Assembly: GCA_900318995.1 (NCBI GenBank)
Contig: ONMR01000001.1
Span: 124,001 to 188,000 of the forward strand
Length of the DNA: 64,000 nucleotides
Direction of reading: 5' to 3'
Source: an uncultured Prevotellaceae bacterium
GTDB taxonomy: Bacteria > Bacteroidota > Bacteroidia > Bacteroidales > Bacteroidaceae
How positions within the stretch are numbered: position 1 is the stretch's first letter; each line of letters opens with the position of its first letter. The notes beneath the pieces are model-generated. The model did not search any database. It was not told where the DNA came from and worked only from the letters and a program-made list of their open reading frames with translations. Below, one piece after another: positions 39,382 to 47,736 of the stretch. Both the position numbers and the translations under genes were made by a program.

Positions 39382-41223
39382 TTGTTATATAGTGTGCTAA
39401 TAATAGTCCTTATTCTTGCTAATATGTTATTTTATTCAACTAAAAATCATAATTATCAATTAAGTTATGTATTTATTTTTTTATTGGTACTAAGCACCTT
39501 GGGATGTCGTCATTTGGATAATATAGCATTACAAAATATTACAAGTACTATGAATGAAGCCGAAAGTTTTATGATTGATAATCCGCAGTTGGCATATAAC
39601 CTTTTAGATAAAATTGATTACACATCTATTAAGAGAAATAAGGATAAAGCAAAATACGCATTGCTTTTTACTGAAGCACAATACAAAAACTACTATTATA
39701 TAGAAAACGACTCTTTGATAAAGGTTGCTGTATTGTATTATTCAAAACATAAGAAATGGGATTATTTGTTTCGCTCTTATTATAGTTTGGGTTGTGTCTA
39801 TTCCCTTTTAAAGTTATATCCAGATGCTGCAGTTGCATTTGCACAAGCAAATGAACTCATAGATTATGTAAAAAGTGATTTTCAAAAGGGTTTACTTTTT
39901 TCAAGAATGGGAGATATTTTCTATGATTGTTACGATTATAATAGAGCTGAGTATTATTACATAAATGCAACGTTTTTTTTTGATAAAGCTGGCAAAGATT
40001 ATTATACTGCGTGCGCAAAAGGGTCCATTGCCAATTGTAGAGTACAAACGGGTGATTATTACGGCTCCATTGATATATATAATGAATTAATAGATTGGAC
40101 AGATAGTGTTGATAGTTTAAACTTGAAACGTCAATATATGTCAAACAAGTACTTATGTTTAGTTATTTGTGGCGAAGAAGAACCTCAGACATCTCTAGAA
40201 AGTAATATTATGGACTATGAGTATTCTGAAAAATCATTCAGTATACTTAATATTTTAGCAAGATATCATATATCTAAGCATGATTTTATTCATGCTAGAG
40301 AACTGATTGATAAGGCTTGGACTGCCGAACCAGTAGATTCTGTTAATATATTGTTCACTGAATCACTTTATTACGAACAAGAAGGAGATTATAATAAAGC
40401 TCTATATTATTATCGCGAATCAATGTCTTTCAACAAACAAAAGGCACTCAAGGTGTTGAGTCAACCAATGATAGGAGCACAAAGTCAGTATTATCGTGCG
40501 GTGTCAGAGTTAGAGTCGCTTAAAGCTCGCCATAGATTGATATTGTTCTTTACTACTTTAATTCTTTTATTATTAATAATGGTTGCAACTACTTTGTTTA
40601 TAATTAATCGAAAGAGGAAGACTAATGAACAAATACGTCAGAATCTTTATGCAATAGATGAACTAACCGCTCGAGACTCAATCAGTCAAAATACAATACA
40701 TAATCTCAATGAATTACTTAAAGAGAAGAGCGAATCCATAGAAAATCTGAATGAACGTATTATTGATTTGTCGGCCAGTGAATCTTTAAGCAGCACAAAG
40801 ATACAACAATTAAATTTAAAAGTAAGAAAAATGCTACGTCAGCAATATGAGTTGCCTGATTATCTTTATACTAGGTATTATGAGCAGATTGATGACAACA
40901 AAAAAGCGGAACGCCTATATAAAATTGTAAAAAATCAGATAGCTGAGTTTACTAATTCAAAGAATATTGAAAGACTGGACAAAATGCTAAACGACACTTT
41001 TGGAGATTTGATGAACAAATTATCATCTCCAATATTGGAACTAAAACAAAAAGAAAAACTATTATTACGTTTAGTGTTAACAGATATATCTGCTAAATCT
41101 ATGGCTGCTATTCTAAATGATACTAATCAGAATATAAATCAGCGTAAGAAACGACTACTTGAAAAAATAGGTCGTAAAGATCCTCAACTACTGGTTGAAC
41201 TCATAGAGGCCCTAAATTCATAG
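39382..41223 (+). CDS. TPR transmembrane regulator with C-terminal HTH-like region
   Basis: 613 residues. An N-terminal hydrophobic/lipoprotein-like signal (a cysteine follows VLSTLG; Met15 at 39424 is an equally good start) precedes TPR repeats at about 60-370 (SYYSLGCVYSLLKLYPDAAVAFAQA). A transmembrane helix lies at about 392-412 (ILFFTTLILLLLIMVATTLF), then a coiled coil about 425-490, and a C-terminal region about 560-613 (DISAKSMAAILNDTNQNINQ, KKRLLEKIG) resembling the LuxR-like helix-turn-helix of Bacteroidota TPR regulators. It probably senses a periplasmic signal and controls nearby genes. First gene of the AT-rich island; a double hairpin terminator follows. Confidence 0.75.
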   Translation: MLYSVLIIVLILANMLFYSTKNHNYQLSYVFIFLLVLSTLGCRHLDNIALQNITSTMNEAESFMIDNPQLAYNLLDKIDYTSIKRNKDKAKYALLFTEAQYKNYYYIENDSLIKVAVLYYSKHKKWDYLFRSYYSLGCVYSLLKLYPDAAVAFAQANELIDYVKSDFQKGLLFSRMGDIFYDCYDYNRAEYYYINATFFFDKAGKDYYTACAKGSIANCRVQTGDYYGSIDIYNELIDWTDSVDSLNLKRQYMSNKYLCLVICGEEEPQTSLESNIMDYEYSEKSFSILNILARYHISKHDFIHARELIDKAWTAEPVDSVNILFTESLYYEQEGDYNKALYYYRESMSFNKQKALKVLSQPMIGAQSQYYRAVSELESLKARHRLILFFTTLILLLLIMVATTLFIINRKRKTNEQIRQNLYAIDELTARDSISQNTIHNLNELLKEKSESIENLNERIIDLSASESLSSTKIQQLNLKVRKMLRQQYELPDYLYTRYYEQIDDNKKAERLYKIVKNQIAEFTNSKNIERLDKMLNDTFGDLMNKLSSPILELKQKEKLLLRLVLTDISAKSMAAILNDTNQNINQRKKRLLEKIGRKDPQLLVELIEALNS

Positions 41224-41314
41224 TTTTACCATTTGACATCCATTAATAATGCAATTATATACAGAGATCATACCAATGTCACATTGTTCATAGTTGTAAT
41301 CGATGTAATGTGCT

Positions 41315-41384
41315 GATATGACAGCTGTTACAACAGCAATATGTCATATCATAAAACGGCTTTTTTTTTGGCCGTTTTTTTTGT
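41315..41384 (+). terminator. Tandem hairpins with T-run after the regulator gene
   Basis: GATATGACA (41315-41323) pairs with TGTCATATC (41342-41350) around an inner GCTGTT/AACAGC stem. Next, AAAACGGC (41353-41360) pairs with GCCGTTTT (41371-41378), followed by T residues. A strong rho-independent terminator. Confidence 0.75.
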
Positions 41385-41390
41385 CGCTAA

Positions 41391-41398
41391 TAACTTTG
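41391..41398 (+). promoter_or_regulatory. -7 element TAACTTTG, start of a long leader before the transglutaminase-like genes
   Basis: TAnnTTTG match immediately after the terminator. The next convincing gene starts at 41764, so the leader would be about 360 nt. It contains a possible 76-codon ORF (41483-41713) without family features and no obvious riboswitch. Confidence 0.45.
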
Positions 41399-41763
41399 CC
41401 ATAAAACAATAACCAATTAATTCAATGTCCTTTTAATGAGAAGAACGCATAAAAGAAATTGTTATTTACAATTGTTTTAATTATGGAAATAAATAGTCAA
41501 TTCCAGATTTGCTATATTCTAACAAGAACAAAGAACTATAGCCGTGAAATAAGAGAAGGAAGCTCTTCTCTTCTTAGAGGAATCGTTCATTCAACATGTC
41601 GCACATTATATATAAGCATGACTGAGATAACCGATTGTTATAATTATCATGCTACCGGAATGAGTATTTTATGGCTGCCGAATTCGTCAGATTCGAGTAT
41701 AAACAATAGTTGACTATGATGTTTATTTAATCCAAATGCATTAATAAAATCTTGTACTATTAG

Positions 41764-43164
41764 ATGTTCCATTATTATATTCATTTTTTCTTCATTTGTT
41801 TTGGGGTGTTAGCCTCTTGCTGTAAAAATTCTTCTTTTTACCAAGATACTATGAAAAGAGCTGATGGCAATCGTGCGGAATTGGATGGTGTGCTATATCA
41901 TTATCGTGAAGTTGATCCAAATCCCGAAAAACTAAGTGCGGCTAAATATCTTATAAAGAATCTTGCGGCTCATTACTCATATATGGGAAACGAAATCCAA
42001 GATTATTATGACTATGCTGCTCTTATTCTGAAGGATACATCTCTAAAGCCAGAACAGCAGCGTGACAGTTTGCTGGAAAAAACGGATTTAAAGTATTCAA
42101 GTTTGGCAGACAAAACAATATATGATGCTCAAATCATTAAAGCAAAATATCTGATAGATAATATCGACAAGTCTTATAATGCATGGAAAAACTATCCCTG
42201 GGCAAATCATCTGTCATTTGATGATTATTTAGAGTGGCTTTTACCATACAAAGGTGTAGAACTACAAGAATTAGACAGTTGGCGTGACACTCTTTATTCT
42301 CATTTTGGAGAAAAAATGAATAGTCAATTTAAGAATGATGTTGAATATGAAACGACTGTTGGTATGGCTGAAAAGATTAGAAATAACATATTTCAAAACA
42401 TTGGTCGTTATGGATTATACACCCGTTCAGGGTTGCCATTGTTGAATTCATATCTTTTACCGCGACAAACCTTTGGTGACATACAAGATTATGCTTTATT
42501 GGCACATCTTTCATTCAGGGCTTCTGGAATCCCATCCGTAATTGATGAAACTCCGGTGGGTGCTCGTGATATAGCGGCATCAAGATGGTTCGTGATATTG
42601 TCTGACCGTGGTCAAGAACTAGCTTCAGAATGGGATGTATCAACTCTCATAGGTGGCAGTTTCTTTCCATATGAACGTGGTCCGAAAGTATATAGGCGTA
42701 CATATGAAATTAATTCTGAAAGGAAGAAATACTATAATAATGCTAGATGGATTTATCCGTTTGATCTATTTCATAAAGATGTTACTTCACAATATTATTT
42801 AGACTCCGATGTATATCTAAACCTAAAGAAATGCACCCGTAGCAAGTTGAAAGACAAATATGTTTACATTGCTTCGGCAATCAGGATAAATCAGGAATCC
42901 CAGGCTGTGATAGCTGGACTTCCTGATTATCCAGGTTGGAAAATAGTTGATTTTGGGGTAATAAAGGGTAAAAAAGCTTTATTTAAGAATATGGGTCGTG
43001 AGGTCCTTTATTTGGCATTAGGTTATGACGGAAATTCATTAATACCATTGGACAATCCATTTATTCTGCATAAAGACGGATCTTTAGAGTTCATATTATA
43101 TGATACAGTAAAGTCAACTAGTCTCGATATGTGGAAAAATAACAATAACACTATAAGACCATGA
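41764..43164 (+). CDS. Transglutaminase-like lipoprotein, catalytic Cys and His apparently lost
   Basis: 466 residues. Lipoprotein signal (lipobox LASC near residue 19), helical N-terminal half, and a transglutaminase-like core about 225-295. Aligned with the downstream paralog, the nucleophile Cys is I240 (FGDIQDY versus YGSCKDY) and the His is S273 (AASRWFV versus DGHSWYV), while the SDRG Asp remains. The C-terminal beta domain about 350-450 (DKYVYIASAIRINQ) is also shared. It is thus a probable pseudoenzyme or binding protein. It overlaps the paralog by 4 nt (ATGA). Confidence 0.78.
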   Translation: MFHYYIHFFFICFGVLASCCKNSSFYQDTMKRADGNRAELDGVLYHYREVDPNPEKLSAAKYLIKNLAAHYSYMGNEIQDYYDYAALILKDTSLKPEQQRDSLLEKTDLKYSSLADKTIYDAQIIKAKYLIDNIDKSYNAWKNYPWANHLSFDDYLEWLLPYKGVELQELDSWRDTLYSHFGEKMNSQFKNDVEYETTVGMAEKIRNNIFQNIGRYGLYTRSGLPLLNSYLLPRQTFGDIQDYALLAHLSFRASGIPSVIDETPVGARDIAASRWFVILSDRGQELASEWDVSTLIGGSFFPYERGPKVYRRTYEINSERKKYYNNARWIYPFDLFHKDVTSQYYLDSDVYLNLKKCTRSKLKDKYVYIASAIRINQESQAVIAGLPDYPGWKIVDFGVIKGKKALFKNMGREVLYLALGYDGNSLIPLDNPFILHKDGSLEFILYDTVKSTSLDMWKNNNNTIRP

Positions 43165-45137
43165 AAAATATATTAGTTTTATTCTTATCTATTGTTGTTT
43201 GTCAGTCGGTCTTCAGTGGATGTAGTAAGGATTCTTTGTATCTGCGCTACTCCCTGAAGTCTGCTGGCAAAAATCGTTCTGAGCTGCGTAAAGTGATTTA
43301 TCATTATCGCACTGAAGATAATGATGCTCAGAAACTAGAGGCCGCAAAGTTCCTTATTACGAATATGATGGCTCATTACTCATATCGTGATACTTCTTCC
43401 ATCAATAGTTATTATAGGACTGCTATTGGCATACTAGGAAAAGGGCCAAGTCCTGATTGGGAACGTGATACTCTTAGGCAAATAAGCGACACTTATTACA
43501 ATGGTATAACAGAAGATGTCATTTCAGACGTTGAAGTTATGACTGCGAAATATCTAATATATAGTATTGATCATGCATTTCATCAGTGGAGAACCCGACC
43601 ATGGGCAAAGCACATTCCATTTGATATATTTCGAGAATGGATTCTACCTTATAAAGTAACAGAGCTGCAGAGTCTTGATGCATGGCGTGATACTTTGAGT
43701 CAACAATACAGCGATAGCATTAGTTCTGTCAGAGATCAATATGATAATCGAAACACTATTTATGGAGCTATAGAGATAATACGTAATGAAATAAACTCCA
43801 AACAATCGAGTATAGGCCATCGTGTGATTTGGGAAGAGCGTGGTAGTTTGCCAATGCGTAGTGCATCTACCATGATACGTATGACATATGGTAGTTGCAA
43901 GGACTATGTTACGATGGGGACAGCCGTATTTCGAAGTGTAGGATTACCAGCTACGGTAGATCAAGTACCTGTTTGGGGACGTAATAATGATGGGCATAGC
44001 TGGTATGTTTTTATTTCAGATCGTGGACGTGAGGAACCCACCATAAATTCTCTTATTGTGCCAGCTGGATTTCTGTTTTTTCCTTATGAGCGAATCCCTA
44101 AAGTATGGCGTAATACATATGCCATCAACCATGATGTTGTTAGATATAGAAATACAGCAAAGTTCGTATATCCTTTTGAGTTGTGTCAACAGGATGTGAC
44201 GGATCATTATAATCTTACATCCGATTTAAAAATTGAACTTTTTAAGGACATAAAACTAAAAGATAAATATGCATATATAGCTATGGCGGTTAATTCTAAA
44301 GGCCCTCAATGGAAAGTGTTAGATTTTGGGGATATTAGAAATGGTTTTGCATATTTTAAAAAAATAGGACGAAATATATTATATATTGTTTTAGGATATG
44401 ATGGAAAGAATCTTGTTCCTATTAGTTTTCCTTTTATTCTTCATAAAAATGGTAGTATTGATTATGTTAAAGGCAATCCGGATGAAATCATCAGTCTAGA
44501 TTTTCGCAGGAAATATTATGAATCTAGTACTGTGGTCGAGATGCGTAGAAGATTACTAGGCGGTAAACTCCAATGCGCCACAAAGGCAGACTTTAGTGAT
44601 TCAATTACTTTATATGTCATTGATAATGCGGAAATCCCCGGGCATATTGTATTAAATACATCTACCCCCTGTCGCTATTGGCGCTATTTAAGTCCGAATG
44701 ATTCTTGGGGCAGTATTTCAGAATTGTCATTTTATGATTATTATGGTAAAAAACTGATTGGAAATGGCGTTGCGAATCCTGAAGCGGGACAGGATGCTAT
44801 AGAGCGTGCTTTTGATGGCGATTTGCTGAGTAATTTTGAGATAAATCAGCCTAATGGTAATTGGGTCGGGATGGCGTTTAACGAGCCTACTATGGTTAAG
44901 TATGTAAGTATTTATCCTCGAGGTGATGATAATGATATATGTCCAGGTAATGAATATGAGTTGTTGTGTTTTCGGGGAGATGATTGGTATTCATTGGGGT
45001 GTCAAATAGCAAAAGATAATTATTTGCATTATGATAATATTCCTACTAATACATTATTATGGATTCGTAATCATACACGAGGAAATGACGAACGTCCATT
45101 TATTGTTACATCTGACTATTCAATACAATGGTGGTAA
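43161..45137 (+). CDS. Transglutaminase-like lipoprotein with C-terminal discoidin-type domain
   Basis: 658 residues. Lipoprotein signal (VFSGCSKD), helical N-terminal region about 25-215, transglutaminase-like core with candidate triad C246 (YGSCKDY), H279 (DGHSWYV) and D287 (ISDRG), a beta domain about 370-430, and an F5/8C-like carbohydrate-binding region about 500-658 (ISELSFYDYYGKKL, AFDGDLLSNFE). The family includes cysteine peptidases and cross-linking enzymes acting on peptides or glycan-linked peptides; here probably on the cell surface. It is 192 residues longer than its upstream partner, the difference being the C-terminal domain. Followed by a terminator. Confidence 0.82.
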   Translation: MKNILVLFLSIVVCQSVFSGCSKDSLYLRYSLKSAGKNRSELRKVIYHYRTEDNDAQKLEAAKFLITNMMAHYSYRDTSSINSYYRTAIGILGKGPSPDWERDTLRQISDTYYNGITEDVISDVEVMTAKYLIYSIDHAFHQWRTRPWAKHIPFDIFREWILPYKVTELQSLDAWRDTLSQQYSDSISSVRDQYDNRNTIYGAIEIIRNEINSKQSSIGHRVIWEERGSLPMRSASTMIRMTYGSCKDYVTMGTAVFRSVGLPATVDQVPVWGRNNDGHSWYVFISDRGREEPTINSLIVPAGFLFFPYERIPKVWRNTYAINHDVVRYRNTAKFVYPFELCQQDVTDHYNLTSDLKIELFKDIKLKDKYAYIAMAVNSKGPQWKVLDFGDIRNGFAYFKKIGRNILYIVLGYDGKNLVPISFPFILHKNGSIDYVKGNPDEIISLDFRRKYYESSTVVEMRRRLLGGKLQCATKADFSDSITLYVIDNAEIPGHIVLNTSTPCRYWRYLSPNDSWGSISELSFYDYYGKKLIGNGVANPEAGQDAIERAFDGDLLSNFEINQPNGNWVGMAFNEPTMVKYVSIYPRGDDNDICPGNEYELLCFRGDDWYSLGCQIAKDNYLHYDNIPTNTLLWIRNHTRGNDERPFIVTSDYSIQWW

Positions 45138-45171
45138 TAGAGAGTGTTTTTATGATTTGGAAAAGAAAGAG

Positions 45172-45221
45172 GGGATAGAAACGCCAATCCTCTTGCAAAG
45201 AATATGTTTCTATCCCTTTTT
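45172..45221 (+). terminator. Rho-independent terminator after the transglutaminase-like pair
   Basis: An 11-bp stem GGGATAGAAAC/GTTTCTATCCC (45172-45182 and 45206-45216) is followed by TTTTT. Confidence 0.8.
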
Positions 45222-45369
45222 CCCAAATTATTAGTATTAATCTAAAATTTGAATACCGCAAAGATAATATAAGTAAATGAATTGAATTATTGGAATATAG
45301 TAATTATTACCTATTCAAAGCTCGCTAGAGGCATTTATCTGGCAATTAACATATTTAATTGTATATTTT

Positions 45370-45927
45370 ATGAAACACAAATTATTAATGGCAATATCGG
45401 CCTCAGTTGTACTTGTAGGAGCAAATTTGTTTGTAATTTCTGCAAAACAAGGAAATGTAAATTGTAAAGAGTTGCTCGTTAAGGCTTTTACGCTTAATCA
45501 CTTTGCTTATGCAGATGATCCAGGCGAAATTCCCGGTTCAATTAAGTCTCGTGGGGTTGATTATAGCAATGAAATTGCAGATTGTTCAATCATGGAAACG
45601 GAAGCAATAAGTGTGGATGTATCCATTAGTTCTACAGCAGGTCAAAAATTATCGAAATATATAAACGGATCTGGTAATGGAGGTTATAATGCAGGTCCAA
45701 TTTCAGCTTCTCTTTCAATCAGTGGTGGTGCTGACTCAAACAATTCTTCAAACAACCAAAATGGCGGAAGAATAAAAGGAACGATATACATTAATGTAAA
45801 GACGGCTAAGCCAGAATATGTTTATTGTGATCGCTCCAATTATAATGATTGTTGGTCAATACCAGATCCATGTAATACAATGAAGATGTTGCTGCGTAGA
45901 GACATACGAAAAGAGTTTGGGATTTAG
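45370..45927 (+). CDS. Secreted Cys-containing protein with NVEALA-like leader
   Basis: 185 residues. A hydrophobic segment (5-25) is followed by a 23-residue spacer ending NHFAYA-DD (43-50), which parallels the NVEALA leader end of Bacteroidota peptides and gives a likely cleavage after A48. The mature part has a Gly/Ser/Asn-rich middle (about 95-130, SGNGGYNAGPIS) and a C-terminal C-x7-C-x6-C cluster. Together with C32 and C72 the precursor has five Cys. No known enzymatic domain. It is the likely product handled by the genes that follow: a CxxC protein and a signal peptidase lie in the same run. Confidence 0.68.
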   Translation: MKHKLLMAISASVVLVGANLFVISAKQGNVNCKELLVKAFTLNHFAYADDPGEIPGSIKSRGVDYSNEIADCSIMETEAISVDVSISSTAGQKLSKYINGSGNGGYNAGPISASLSISGGADSNNSSNNQNGGRIKGTIYINVKTAKPEYVYCDRSNYNDCWSIPDPCNTMKMLLRRDIRKEFGI

Positions 45928-45938
45928 CAATCAGTTTT

Positions 45939-47153
45939 ATGAGAAGAATACTTAATACTATGGCCTGTTTGAGTCTGTCATTAAGTATATCGTGTAATCA
46001 TTTGAGTAATTCTGCTATGGCAGATTACTCAAATGTTACTCAAATACAGTATGACAAAGACGCTGAAGATGTGATTGTAATTGATAGGGTCGTTGATAGT
46101 TGTAAATATGTAAGATTGAGAACGGATAAGTCTTATTTGATAGGCAAAATAGATCAGTTATTGTTATGTGATTCTTTTATTGTTGTTATAGATAAGCATA
46201 TTGCACAATCCATTTTAGTTTTTGATTATGATGGTAATTTTTTAAACCGCATCTCAAGACTAGGAAATGGTCCAGGAGAATATTTAATTATTAATCATGT
46301 TGCTATAAATGATAGAAAGGAAGTATGTATTTTAGATAATGCCAAAGAGCGTATAACGATATTTGATATAAAAGGTAAGATGATTGAATCCAAACATTTG
46401 CCTTTTAGAGGAAAGAGTCTTGAATATCTTGGCAATAATAATTTACTATTTAGAGTTGAAAACTGTTATGCCGAAGTTGGTTATAAAGAAATAGAAAAAT
46501 CAAGTTTCGTATTAACAGAAATGAATGGAAATATTATCTATACTTTCGGTGATGACCATTCATACAGGAATCCATCTTATCAGAGTTATTCAGATAACAT
46601 ATATAAATATGACGGGAGACTTTATGGGCGTTTAGATCATGGAAATTTAGTATATGAATTTGATAAAGATTCGGTTATAGGACGGTTTGAACTATCATTA
46701 AAGAATGATAAGTTATATTCACCAACAATAGAAGATATGTCAACCCCAGGTTTATATAAAGAAAAAAGGTTACAACAACCATCATTCTCTGGCACCTTTT
46801 TCATTTGTGCGGATTATTCATGTTTTAGAATGATGTTTCCGGAAAGAACAAATTTGTATACATGGTTTTTCAGAATCAATAATACAGGAAGGATACTTAC
46901 ATTATCAACTGAGTCAAATGATCCTTTGTTAGCATGTTTCAATAATCCACTATCTAGATGGCGTGACAATACATTAGTTCAAGAAATCTCTCCTACAGTG
47001 TTATTATCTAGAAAAAATGAGATTCTTGAGAACAGCAAAATCGAAAAAAAGGAAGCGTTGTTTGACGGTCTTTCTTTAGAGGATAATCCTGTTCTGTTTT
47101 TCTATTCTTTTAATTCAACCGTCCTTATAAATGGAGATGTGTCGCAGCAATAG
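45939..47153 (+). CDS. 6-bladed beta-propeller lipoprotein
   Basis: 404 residues. Lipoprotein signal (LSLSISCNH, Cys at about 19) and a repetitive beta pattern typical of the Bacteroidota 6-bladed propeller family (NHL-like): ILVFDYDGNFLNRISRLGNGPGEY is the diagnostic blade, then ICILDNAKERITIFDIKGK-type blades. Such proteins sit on the cell surface or in the periplasm and bind ligands; functions are mostly unknown. It starts 11 nt after the NVEALA-like gene, and its 3' end overlaps the thioredoxin-like gene by 23 nt, so the genes are coupled. Confidence 0.82.
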   Translation: MRRILNTMACLSLSLSISCNHLSNSAMADYSNVTQIQYDKDAEDVIVIDRVVDSCKYVRLRTDKSYLIGKIDQLLLCDSFIVVIDKHIAQSILVFDYDGNFLNRISRLGNGPGEYLIINHVAINDRKEVCILDNAKERITIFDIKGKMIESKHLPFRGKSLEYLGNNNLLFRVENCYAEVGYKEIEKSSFVLTEMNGNIIYTFGDDHSYRNPSYQSYSDNIYKYDGRLYGRLDHGNLVYEFDKDSVIGRFELSLKNDKLYSPTIEDMSTPGLYKEKRLQQPSFSGTFFICADYSCFRMMFPERTNLYTWFFRINNTGRILTLSTESNDPLLACFNNPLSRWRDNTLVQEISPTVLLSRKNEILENSKIEKKEALFDGLSLEDNPVLFFYSFNSTVLINGDVSQQ

Positions 47154-47736
47154 TTATTTGAAAACTTGTTGTCTGTTGTTATTGGTGTTAAATTTTCTTT
47201 TATTGGGGATAAGTAGCAATGACGTAGTAAAAACTCCCAATAATAATGAATCTACAGCTATAGACAGATATCAATCATCTTATATAGATTTATTGGAAAA
47301 TGATGGGCTAGTTATGCCTAATTTGGAGTTACTAGATGTCTCTGCTAAATCTAAGAAGTTGTTAACAGAGCTATGTGATGATGATTCCATTCTGTTTATA
47401 TGCAGAGTATCACAATTTCATTGCCAAGATTGTTCTAGTTATGTATTAGAGAAAGCGATAAAAATGTTTGAAGGAAATTCAACAAATATGAAATTAGTTT
47501 TTTTTTGTGACTATGAATACCGATCATTAAAAATCTTTTTGGACAAACATCCAAACTTAATTGGTTTTGAAGTTTATCAAGTTCCTATTGTTAATTTGCC
47601 TATTGAGGCAAGAACATATCCATATTTTTTTACTCTATCAAATAATATGGTTGTACATGATATTTTTCTTCCAGATATAGATGATCCTATTAGAACAGAC
47701 ATTTATTGGAATAGTATTTCTCAAAAATGGAGATAA
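47131..47736 (+). CDS. Membrane-anchored thioredoxin-like protein with CQDC motif
   Basis: 201 residues. N-terminal hydrophobic anchor (about 12-27), then a compact alpha/beta domain with FICRVSQFHCQDCSSYVLE near residue 100. The CQDC motif sits after the first core strand, as in thioredoxin folds, followed by MKLVFFCDYEY and a TYPYFF segment in the cis-Pro position. It probably makes or isomerises disulfides, for example in the Cys-rich protein encoded two genes upstream; that link is inferred. Met3 (47137) is an alternative start. It overlaps both neighbours. Confidence 0.65.
   Translation: MEMCRSNSYLKTCCLLLLVLNFLLLGISSNDVVKTPNNNESTAIDRYQSSYIDLLENDGLVMPNLELLDVSAKSKKLLTELCDDDSILFICRVSQFHCQDCSSYVLEKAIKMFEGNSTNMKLVFFCDYEYRSLKIFLDKHPNLIGFEVYQVPIVNLPIEARTYPYFFTLSNNMVVHDIFLPDIDDPIRTDIYWNSISQKWR

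Noticed and set aside
39200-39400. 66-codon plus-strand ORF before the TPR regulator
   Set aside because: Low-complexity AT-rich reading of an intergenic stretch with no start or domain evidence.
41459-41713. 84-codon ORF between the regulator and the transglutaminase-like genes
   Set aside because: Starts with TTG, has no signal peptide or domain; a 76-codon ATG version is possible but unsupported, so it is mentioned only as leader content.
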